Positions 10,301-16,894 of a stretch of DNA of 59,212 bases are shown one piece after another. The notes below the pieces were generated by a model, which worked only from the letters and a program-made list of their open reading frames with translations, made no database searches and was not told the origin of the DNA. The DNA comes from Pseudomonadota bacterium (GTDB lineage: Bacteria > SAR324 > NAC60-12), in assembly GCA_004213175.1 (NCBI GenBank), contig SHAT01000006.1:1-59212 (forward strand), given 5' to 3'. The position numbers and the translations under genes are program-made. The stretch's first letter is position 1. Each line of letters starts with the position of its first letter.

Positions 10301-11893
10301 GTATGCATTGGAGGCAATACACCTCAGGATAGTTATTTGAACGGAATGAGTGTAATCAGAATTGCGGAACAGGAGGAAGTTGACGCAATTCATCCAGGAA
10401 TTGGATTTTTATCGGAGTCTCCTCATTATGCAAGAATTTGCCGGGAACACGGATTTAATTTTGTTGGACCGCGTGCTGCTAACATGGATAGAATGGGCAA
10501 TAAATCAAATGCCATTACGACTGCCCAGAATTTAAAAATTCCTGTTGTTCCAGGCAGTGAAGGTGCATTGATGGAACCTGAACATGCCTTAGTTGTTGCA
10601 GTCGAGATTGGATTCCCAGTGCTAATAAAGGCAGCACATGGTGGAGGCGGAAAAGGGATTGAAATAGTCAGAGAAGCAGGGCGTTTCAAATCAATTTTTT
10701 CTCGGATGTTTCAAGAAGCCTTGAGTGCTTTTGGCAACGGTGATTTGTATCTAGAGAAATTCATTGGTTCGATGCGTCACCTTGAAGTACAAGTAGTCCG
10801 AGACATACACGGTAATTCAAAATTATTTGGTATACGTGATTGTTCGGTTCAGCGCAATTATCAAAAACTGATTGAGGAAACTGCTTCTGGAATTCCTAAA
10901 AATATAAGGGATCAGCTTTTTAATTATGCAGGTAAATTGATTAATGAAATAAATTATATAGGCGCAGGTACTGTTGAGTTTATTTATGACCTTGATCAAA
11001 AATGCGTTTATTTTATGGAAATGAATACACGATTGCAGGTTGAACATCCTGTTTCTGAAATGGTATCCAGAACAGATTTGGTGAAATTGCAACTGGAAGT
11101 TGCTCAAGGTGGTGATATTAGTGAATTGGATGTTAAGCTCAATGGTCATGCGATAGAATTACGATTGATTGCAGAAAAAATAGAACTCGACGATGAAGGT
11201 GAACTGCGTTTTATACCTGATCCGGGAGAGGTATCGGAAGTGTATTTCCCTCAAGAAGCACATGTGCGTGTCATTCAAACCGTTGCTTCTGGTTCTGTAG
11301 TATCACCATTTTATGACAGTCTGATTGCGCAAATAATCTGCTGGGGAAAATCTCGTAAGGAAGCAATAAGCAGATTACTCGAATATTTGAAGGGAGTTAA
11401 AATTCATGGTGTGTCCACCAACTTGGCTTTGAATCGTCTAATATTGAAGGATGAAAAATTTCAAAAGGGCAGTTTCAGTACCAGATATCTGGTCGATTTG
11501 CTTGATCGAATTGACGAGAAAAAACTTTTGAGAGAATCCAAAAAAGATTCAGGGTCTGCTAAAAATACCGTTGATCAGAAAGCTATTTTGCTGGATGGTT
11601 CAGATGAATTGAAGGTCCTCTCCCCACAGATGGGGGGTTTTTATGTGGCTGCCTCAAGTGAGGATGAGCCTTTTGTAAGTGAAGGACAGATCGTTGACGT
11701 AAATCATACCCTGTGTCTGTTGGAATCAATGAAAGTCTATACGGAATTATCATTGTCAGACTACAAAAGTCCTGATGGAGAATCCTTATATTTAAATGAT
11801 GTGAAGTACAAAGTTACTCGGATTATTGCTGAAGACCAGAACACAGTAAACCAGGGTGATTTGTTGTTTGTGATGCAACCTATAGATGCCTGA
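7310..11893 (+). CDS. Single-chain acetyl-CoA carboxylase (carboxyltransferase alpha-like and beta-like, biotin carboxylase, BCCP)
   Basis: This 1527-residue protein carries all acetyl-CoA carboxylase activities. An AccA-like carboxyltransferase region lies at about 95-270 (MDTPGAAAD, VYGGGYSGGAIPL). A second crotonase-like AccD-type region lies at about 700-940 (GVVTGLGTFTNG, CTGGAQASF) without an obvious zinc finger. Biotin carboxylase spans about 947-1400 (GGGGKGIEIV, EMNTRLQVEHPVSEM). A BCCP domain at about 1425-1525 has biotinyl Lys1475 in ESMK, where EAMK is usual. The product, malonyl-CoA, starts fatty-acid synthesis. The order CT-CT-BC-BCCP is unlike the split bacterial genes. Propionyl-CoA or another acyl-CoA substrate cannot be excluded. 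The linker at 270-700 is unassigned. Confidence 0.85.
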   Translation: MGSNIKKTGKYKSAFHAAEVMSHDLSLLRGKKQPVFFDDSEILGLLSNEEIQKEVQQLKKVDVDSYIHRVVNPSESKKRPSASEVIKQLGGKMISDEIEGPLYAAEIEFLISGQMRRVGFIAQNHKIQNGVWGPIHHRKAAEKVRFFASHSIPLVTFMDTPGAAADAEANLDNQSHSISFLISEMANLQLPVIGIVYGGGYSGGAIPLATSNILLSVRQGVFNTIHPKGLSNIARKYDLSWQESAKHIGVSAYELQSQGYFDGIIDYEYDHPHQVKNIKEAIVSSIEATENNACKFLIENDFFFDHYRDSINHYLNPSKLLIESNRVTDRSPTGTLNVFGDVYRFMRYLKLRQRIVSRSIDSYARLSSRKTPLGKLRERLKNERQEKLQQWYKAPLEVRFHEKLNKRFEQFVSSRDDREKERGRLVAFFIGDPRENYKKAVDDLTLEILLYLYNYWKDSTSENLIELYEQLGEFTLKDRPPKNPNLLDLLKTTVVNQSFKENFQNILLFDLLYNQVIEALPTIADELKGTNQISQKSVEQLFEQTVEGAMKEFEKNSLQLESNSVRTHFFKWLANFIDHKDCDHVLGTISEWKRIVFPRMSPPLFGLVRYYFSGLLPSLYEAQQNKGRFHGKITPRNIGIKDFWNRLDQSYKDLLIQNLLRGYKNSVISSTKVIEHYFKDFKELYADRITSNPVKFPGFRDAIENALDNGVTPCGVVTGLGTFTNGVNRESAAEKKTGSKKQKTSYRVGLVVSNAEFQAGAFDMASCEKVCRLLDDCARLKLPVIFFITSAGMQTKEGGGSLFSMAIINERITRFVKDMDLPVLCFGFRDCTGGAQASFVTHLLVRTYYFSGSQMPFAGQLVVESHLPAHSTLSNYLSTNPGTMDGLVKNPFDVDIDQKLLEIDPQIPVAKYSVEEIISRVLSGEYQLSVGDEVQTYSTQENLHTGKLKRVLIHARGCTAARLIRGTQDAGMEVVLVASDPDMESYPVTLLCEKDRLVCIGGNTPQDSYLNGMSVIRIAEQEEVDAIHPGIGFLSESPHYARICREHGFNFVGPRAANMDRMGNKSNAITTAQNLKIPVVPGSEGALMEPEHALVVAVEIGFPVLIKAAHGGGGKGIEIVREAGRFKSIFSRMFQEALSAFGNGDLYLEKFIGSMRHLEVQVVRDIHGNSKLFGIRDCSVQRNYQKLIEETASGIPKNIRDQLFNYAGKLINEINYIGAGTVEFIYDLDQKCVYFMEMNTRLQVEHPVSEMVSRTDLVKLQLEVAQGGDISELDVKLNGHAIELRLIAEKIELDDEGELRFIPDPGEVSEVYFPQEAHVRVIQTVASGSVVSPFYDSLIAQIICWGKSRKEAISRLLEYLKGVKIHGVSTNLALNRLILKDEKFQKGSFSTRYLVDLLDRIDEKKLLRESKKDSGSAKNTVDQKAILLDGSDELKVLSPQMGGFYVAASSEDEPFVSEGQIVDVNHTLCLLESMKVYTELSLSDYKSPDGESLYLNDVKYKVTRIIAEDQNTVNQGDLLFVMQPIDA

Positions 11894-12926
11894 TTATGTT
11901 AATGCTCTCATGGACGTACCTTTAACAAAAAATGCTGCCACGATAACCGCCCAGCCTGTCAGTTTAGAAGACATTCTAAAAGTAATTTCCTCAGATATTG
12001 AGTCTCTCGAGTCAAAAATTTTAGGTGATGTAAAAACAGATATTCCTTTACTCAATAATGTGGCAGATCATATTCTTAGTTCAGGAGGTAAAAGGCTACG
12101 GCCTGCGCTGTTAATTTTAGGTGCAGAAATGTTTACTGGTGTAAATAATCAAGTTATGCAGGCAGCTCAGGTAATTGAGTATTTACACACTGCAACTTTA
12201 CTGCATGATGATGTGGTTGATGGAGCTGAAACACGCAGGAACGAGCTAGCCGTTTGCAGGATTTGGGGTAATGAAGCTAGTGTCCTTTCTGGAGATTATT
12301 TACTTTCGATGGCATTTAACCTCCTAACGAAATTGCGCAACCTGGAAGTTTTAGAACTGATGTCAGAAACGACAACTATGATGGCAAGAGGTGAATTATT
12401 GCAGTTAACAAGTTCTTTTGAGACTGCAAACGAGGAAGAATATCTTGAACTTATTATCAACAAAACAGCTTGTCTTTTTGCAACAGCAATCAAAACAGGA
12501 GCTATACTTGCAGGTGCGTCAGGCGAATCCGCAAACCAATTGTATGATTACGGAATGGCACTGGGTATATCATTTCAAATTGTTGATGATGCTCTTGATT
12601 ATACAGATGAAAAAAAAACGGGGAAACCTGTTGGAGGTGATTTTCAAGAGCGTAAAATAACCCTTCCTTTAAGTCACTTGTTAGGCATGGCAAATGTTGC
12701 AGACAGAAAGCGCCTTGATTCGATTCTCTTAATGCAGGAAATAGAAAAAAAACATATAGATGAGGTTATCGATTTGATGAATTGCTACGGTTCCATCAAT
12801 TATGCTTTAGAAATATCCAAAAAACATTCCATTACGGCAAAAAGTAGTATAGCAAATTTTGCTGAAACAAAGCTCAAAAAATCCCTGATAGATATTGCAG
12901 ATTTTGTCGTTTCACGTCAACTTTGA
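11886..12926 (+). CDS. ispB: Polyprenyl diphosphate synthase (octaprenyl diphosphate synthase family)
   Basis: The trans-prenyltransferase has both aspartate-rich motifs: DDVVD at 108-112 and DDALDYTDEKKTGKPVGGD near residue 237, plus the substrate-binding GGKRLRP at 67-73. It elongates farnesyl diphosphate with isopentenyl diphosphate to make the side chain of ubiquinone or menaquinone. The start overlaps the end of the carboxylase gene by 8 bases. An alternative ATG 24 bases downstream would remove an unconserved N-terminal tail. Chain length cannot be read with certainty. Confidence 0.85.
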   Translation: MPDYVNALMDVPLTKNAATITAQPVSLEDILKVISSDIESLESKILGDVKTDIPLLNNVADHILSSGGKRLRPALLILGAEMFTGVNNQVMQAAQVIEYLHTATLLHDDVVDGAETRRNELAVCRIWGNEASVLSGDYLLSMAFNLLTKLRNLEVLELMSETTTMMARGELLQLTSSFETANEEEYLELIINKTACLFATAIKTGAILAGASGESANQLYDYGMALGISFQIVDDALDYTDEKKTGKPVGGDFQERKITLPLSHLLGMANVADRKRLDSILLMQEIEKKHIDEVIDLMNCYGSINYALEISKKHSITAKSSIANFAETKLKKSLIDIADFVVSRQL

Positions 12927-13064
12927 AGGATCCTTAAAATCAAAACATTCTAAGGCTTAAGAGACTCTGGTATTTATTAGTTCAGTCCTACTGCTTTATC
13001 TGGGGGATGAATTAAAACTTCTGATTATCATCTCCATTAGCTCTGTCTTAGAAAAAATATCATC

Positions 13065-13499
13065 CTATTTTTCTTGCGGGGACAATGAGTGGCGGTTGTA
13101 TAGGTAACTCCATCGTGCTGCACGGCGTGCTGCTTCTCCAAGCGAAATTAGGATGTCTTCAATTTTGAGTGGTTTTTCGAAAAAATCATAAGCACCTCCC
13201 TGCATACATTGAATAACATGCGGCAATGTGCTGTGTGATGTCATGATAAAAATCTGCATCAGCGAATTCATTTCCTTGATCTTAATCAATAATTCCACCC
13301 CGCTCATCTCCGCCATCATGATATCTGTTATCACAACGTTGAAAAAACTGCGTTGAAGTGTTTTCAAAGCCTCTTCTGCGCTTTTAGCAGTACTTACGTG
13401 ATATCCCTCTTTTTCCAGAGACTGGTGGAGAACCATACGGATACTTTCTTCATCATCCACCACCAAAATGCTTAATTCTGAATTAGTTGTTTTTTTCAT
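13065..13499 (-). CDS. Single-domain response regulator (CheY-like)
   Basis: Starting at ATG 13499 gives a 144-residue receiver domain with acidic pocket Asp15-Asp16, phosphoacceptor Asp59 (VVITDIMM), Thr87 and Lys109 (FFEKPLK). No output domain follows. A longer in-frame version reaching 13658 would overlap trpC by about 150 bases and add residues that are not receiver-like, so it was rejected. It lies 11 bases after trpC and is probably co-transcribed. The cognate kinase is not in the window. The Pro-Leu after Lys109 is typical of NtrC/PilG-type receivers. Confidence 0.8.
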   Translation of the reverse strand: MKKTTNSELSILVVDDEESIRMVLHQSLEKEGYHVSTAKSAEEALKTLQRSFFNVVITDIMMAEMSGVELLIKIKEMNSLMQIFIMTSHSTLPHVIQCMQGGAYDFFEKPLKIEDILISLGEAARRAARWSYLYNRHSLSPQEK

Positions 13500-13510
13500 G
13501 TAATATTTCT

Positions 13511-14368
13511 TTAAGAATTTAAATATTCTTTTGCTGTTATACTTAGTGAACGTATAAAAGCGGAACGGTCCGGTGCCACCATAGCGGCATTGCCAATAAG
13601 TGCAGCATCGCAGGGAATCTTCAGTAAGCTTTGGATATCCTTTGGAGAATTGACACAACTGGCGCTGATCAAAAGTTTCCCGGGCTGTTTTTTCCAGCTC
13701 CTTAATTCCGGATTACGTTCCCACCACGATGATATCACATCCACACTGCCCAGATTATATGTTTTAATCGGTTCTTCAGGAATTGCGGCAATTGCTCTAT
13801 TGTTGATCATTAAAATGTCCGGATTAACTTCAAGTACCCTAGACAGTTCATTTTCCAACGAACATTCTATAACTGCCTCCAGTCCTATTGTTTTAACTTC
13901 ATTAATTATTTCACATAGTTCTGCCTGCTGAAAATAATAGGCGAGAATTAAGGCTGCGCTTGCACCGCGGACACGTCCTTCCAGCAGTTGATATGGAGTT
14001 ATTATGAACTCTTTATGCAACAAAGGAAGAATAGTAGTTTCACGTACAATTTCGAGAGTTTCAAGGGAGCCTCCGAACCAGTTATTATCAGTAAGTACTG
14101 AAATAGCTTTTGCGCCTCCGGATTCATAATCACGCACAACTGCTTCAGGATCAAGATTCTCAACATTTTTGCGCCCGGGTGCTTTTGATTTTACTTCAGC
14201 AATTAAAGATATTGGTTCGTCAGGAGCTCTTAATAAAGCAGTGCGAAAATCCGTTGCATTTCCGAGTGCTTCTGCCTGGCTGCGTAAATTATTTTCAGAA
14301 ATAATTTTCCGGCGTTGATCAACTTCTTTTAATTTAATATCGTGTAATTTATCTAAAAATGTTCTCAT
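13511..14368 (-). CDS. trpC: Indole-3-glycerol-phosphate synthase
   Basis: The 285-residue TIM barrel has the TrpC signatures LIAEVKSKAPGR (canonical IAEVKKASPS), YESGGAKAISVLTD, NNWFGGSLETL, LLHKEFIITPYQL, NNRAI and the C-terminal AALIGNAAM phosphate site. It closes the indole ring of indole-3-glycerol phosphate in tryptophan biosynthesis. Several strongly conserved stretches are altered (NNRAI for NNRDL, ISASCVN for SESGI), so it is a divergent member. No other trp genes are adjacent. The start ATG at 14368 gives the usual N-terminus. Confidence 0.75.
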   Translation of the reverse strand: MRTFLDKLHDIKLKEVDQRRKIISENNLRSQAEALGNATDFRTALLRAPDEPISLIAEVKSKAPGRKNVENLDPEAVVRDYESGGAKAISVLTDNNWFGGSLETLEIVRETTILPLLHKEFIITPYQLLEGRVRGASAALILAYYFQQAELCEIINEVKTIGLEAVIECSLENELSRVLEVNPDILMINNRAIAAIPEEPIKTYNLGSVDVISSWWERNPELRSWKKQPGKLLISASCVNSPKDIQSLLKIPCDAALIGNAAMVAPDRSAFIRSLSITAKEYLNS

Positions 14369-14510
14369 TGTTATGCAGCTTCAAAAAGTGGGTAACCTTG
14401 ATTTAGAAATAATCAAAGCCAGCAACAGAAGTTATACAATCGCTATGCCTTTTTCCTTCAGCCATTTCACAATATCAATTACCTTTTACAATAAACTAAA
14501 TTAACATTTC

Positions 14511-15350
14511 ATGTCCTTATTTGTCTTAACTTTAGTCCTATTTTCTGCGTTCATGCACGCTGGCTGGAATTTGTTTCTTAAAAAAAGCCAGGATCGTCTG
14601 GTAACAATGGCAACATTGCATCTTGTCAGTGGTGTTATCGGAATTGCTGCAGTACCGTTTCTTCCGACTCCATACCCAGAAAGCTGGCCCTATATTTTTG
14701 CTTCTGTGGTATTGCATTTAGGATACCAGCTTTTTCTGGTTAAAGCATATATTTATGGAGATCTTGGGCAAGTATATCCAATTGCAAGAGGACTCTCACC
14801 ACTCTTATTAGTTTTCGTTTCAGTGTTTTGGATTGGCGAAGAACTTAGCACAAAAATGATGATTGCTATTGGTCTGATCACTATGGGGATATTCAGTCTG
14901 ATTTTTCGTGGGAAAATATTTTTTGACCATTCTTTCCGTGCTGTTTTTTATGCTTTATTAACAGGAAGTTTCATTGCCGCTTACACACTTGCAGATGGAC
15001 TAGGAGTTCGTTTTTCCGGAAATGCTGTTTCATATGTGCTTTGGTTAATGGCATTAGAGTGCTGGCCTTTGTTAGTAATAACTTTTTTCCGGCGTAAACA
15101 GGCTCTACTGGGTTCTCTCCGGCAGAATTGGAAATTTGCTGTGCCAGGAGGAATTTTGTCAGTTTCTGCATATTCAATTGTGGTCTGGGCCATGCAACAT
15201 TCTCCTATTGCTCTTGTATCGGCACTCAGGGAAAGCAGTGTGGTAATTGCGGCTTTGTTGAGTATCTGGATTTTGAAAGAGGAAACTACAGCAAAACATC
15301 TAATTGCGGTTATGATGGTTGCCGCGGGAGTGATAATGACTCGTATATGA
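14511..15350 (+). CDS. EamA/DMT-family membrane transporter, 279 aa
   Basis: The protein is strongly hydrophobic, with about ten membrane segments arranged as two EamA repeats. The second repeat ends in an ALRESSVVIAALLSIWILKE stretch, which is the family signature (E.....L....LGE). DMT transporters export amino acids, metabolites or drugs across the inner membrane; the substrate cannot be read here. It stands alone, divergent from trpC. Confidence 0.8.
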   Translation: MSLFVLTLVLFSAFMHAGWNLFLKKSQDRLVTMATLHLVSGVIGIAAVPFLPTPYPESWPYIFASVVLHLGYQLFLVKAYIYGDLGQVYPIARGLSPLLLVFVSVFWIGEELSTKMMIAIGLITMGIFSLIFRGKIFFDHSFRAVFYALLTGSFIAAYTLADGLGVRFSGNAVSYVLWLMALECWPLLVITFFRRKQALLGSLRQNWKFAVPGGILSVSAYSIVVWAMQHSPIALVSALRESSVVIAALLSIWILKEETTAKHLIAVMMVAAGVIMTRI

Positions 15351-15636
15351 TCTCCATATAATTTCTTAGAGTCCTAAAAGAAATAAATCGACTATTTGAA
15401 ATTTAGGGGGATATGGAGAAATATTAATGATGTTAAAGTTTTTCCTTTGTAAAGTGTTCCCGCTGCGCTCAAAATAATACGGTTTAATGACCTTTTACAA
15501 TCTCATCATTTTTCCCAAAATTTATAAATTAATTCTTGTGGTCTGTATATTGCAGATTATCATATAACACCTCATTATTATTAATTGACAAAAGAAGGTG
15601 ATTAACATATATATCAATAATTTAGAAGGAGATGTT
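15351..15636. other. Intergenic region upstream of the microproteins, no gene seen
   Basis: The 286-base AT-rich interval has no supported ORF. Its 3' end carries AGAAGGAG at 15624-15631, a strong ribosome-binding site for the 57-residue microprotein. No convincing promoter or terminator was found. Confidence 0.4.
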
Positions 15637-15810
15637 ATGAGTATTTCACGTGATCAAATCAATGAAGCAATGTCTAGATTTATGGGCTGCGGAGGCTCAA
15701 TTAGACGTTTTGAAAAAGTAGTCGGCGAGCCTATTTTGGGAAGTGATATTTGGTTGACAGAGGACACTTTGGAACTTGTGGAGACACATGATTTTGATTT
15801 GCTGGTATAA
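15637..15810 (+). CDS. Microprotein A, 57 aa, paralogous to the next gene
   Basis: ATG 15637 is chosen over an in-frame ATT/ATG at 15598 because AGAAGGAG lies just upstream with good spacing. The product begins MSISRDQINEAMSRFM, has a CGGS turn, an FEKVVGEPILGSD segment and an acidic C-terminus. It aligns with the 53-residue product at 15898 across most of its length (S.DQ.NEAM..F, [FY]E[KR][IV]VG, TLE...T.D). No signal peptide or membrane helix is visible. The function is unknown; it could be a peptide precursor, an antitoxin-like protein or a small regulator. Confidence 0.6.
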   Translation: MSISRDQINEAMSRFMGCGGSIRRFEKVVGEPILGSDIWLTEDTLELVETHDFDLLV

Positions 15811-15897
15811 GCGCCCGCAATGATTATTATTAAATGAGTGGGTGTACGGTAAACCAAATCAAAAGTATAAAGGAAATATTAATTATTTAGGAAAATT

Positions 15898-16059
15898 ATG
15901 ATTATTTCGAGTGATCAACACAACGAAGCAATGGTCAAATTTTTGGTCAGCCGATATGAACGGATTGTTGGTGTTACTGTTGTAGACAATGAATTTTACC
16001 AAAATTACAGTAATACATTAGAGCGTATTCAAACACAAGATTCTGCTTTTTTTAGATAG
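15898..16059 (+). CDS. Microprotein B, 53 aa, paralogous to the previous gene
   Basis: This short ORF starts at ATG 15898 after a weak TAGGAAAA ribosome site and encodes MIISSDQHNEAMVKFLVSR and on to a ..SAFFR C-terminus. It shares the SxDQxNEAMxxF start, the YERIVG/FEKVVG core and the TLExxxTxD end with the upstream 57-residue protein. It lacks the CGGS insertion. The two genes look like a tandem duplication. It ends 37 bases before the MTA phosphorylase gene. No known family is recognised. Confidence 0.55.
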   Translation: MIISSDQHNEAMVKFLVSRYERIVGVTVVDNEFYQNYSNTLERIQTQDSAFFR

Positions 16060-16096
16060 TACTCTTAATTAACAAAGACAATCTCTTTCATATTGT

Positions 16097-16873
16097 ATGA
16101 AATCACAATACGCGATCATAGGAGGTACAGGTGTTTATGAAAGCCTTTTTACCTCTGAAAAGATTTGCGTGGAAACTGAATTTGGTGATATCGAATTAGA
16201 TATTTCTGATGTTCAAGGTAATTCTATTGTTTTCATTGCTCGTCATGGTAAACAACATGCTGTCCCTCCCCATCGTATAAACTACCGTGCAAATTTAAAA
16301 GCACTACAGAAGCTAGGTGTTAAGCATATTTTTGCAACTGCTGCTGTTGGTTCCTTAAATCCGGAGTACCCTTCAGGATCACTGGTTTTACTTACTGATT
16401 TTTTGGACATGACAAAACAACGTCATCTTACATTTTTTGATGGAAGTGCCGATGGAGTAAAGCACGTCAATATGGATGATCCTTACTGCAGAAATTTACG
16501 TAAATTGTTTAGAATGAAAGCAAATAAGAATAATGTTAATTTCAAAGGAGATGCAGTTTATGTATGTACAGATGGTCCGCGTTTTGAAACTGAAGCTGAA
16601 ATAAAGATGATGAGACTTTTGGGGGCAGACGTTGTTGGGATGACAAGCGTCCCTGAGGTTGTTTTGGCGAAAGAACTTGGGATGTGTTATGCGTCAGTCG
16701 GGATTGTGGTTAATATGGCAACCGGAATGGAAAGTGGTCCTATTCAATTGGAAGAAATTGATGAGATGTTATCGCAGAAAAAAGAAACAATTAATCGGAT
16801 GTTTTTAGAAATTTTTTCACAAAAACCGGATCAGCGAAAATGCTTCTGTGCCGATTCAATTGTCAGTTTGTAG
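16097..16873 (+). CDS. mtnP: S-methyl-5'-thioadenosine (or inosine) phosphorylase
   Basis: The 258-residue nucleoside phosphorylase has the MTAP-type signatures IGGTGVY at the N-terminus, FIARHGKQHAVPPHRINYRAN (phosphate/ribose site), ATAAVGSLN, YVCTDGPRFETEAEI and GMTSVPEVVLAKE. It cleaves methylthioadenosine (from polyamine synthesis or autoinducer chemistry) to adenine and methylthioribose-1-phosphate. The substrate could be methylthioinosine, as in some proteobacteria. Base preference is not decidable by eye. Confidence 0.85.
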   Translation: MKSQYAIIGGTGVYESLFTSEKICVETEFGDIELDISDVQGNSIVFIARHGKQHAVPPHRINYRANLKALQKLGVKHIFATAAVGSLNPEYPSGSLVLLTDFLDMTKQRHLTFFDGSADGVKHVNMDDPYCRNLRKLFRMKANKNNVNFKGDAVYVCTDGPRFETEAEIKMMRLLGADVVGMTSVPEVVLAKELGMCYASVGIVVNMATGMESGPIQLEEIDEMLSQKKETINRMFLEIFSQKPDQRKCFCADSIVSL

Positions 16874-16894
16874 GAAGAAGAAAAGTCTCCAATT

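Noticed and set aside
13500-13658. Longer N-terminus for the CheY-like regulator
   Set aside because: It overlaps trpC by about 150 bases and the added residues are not receiver-like; ATG 13499 gives a complete receiver domain.
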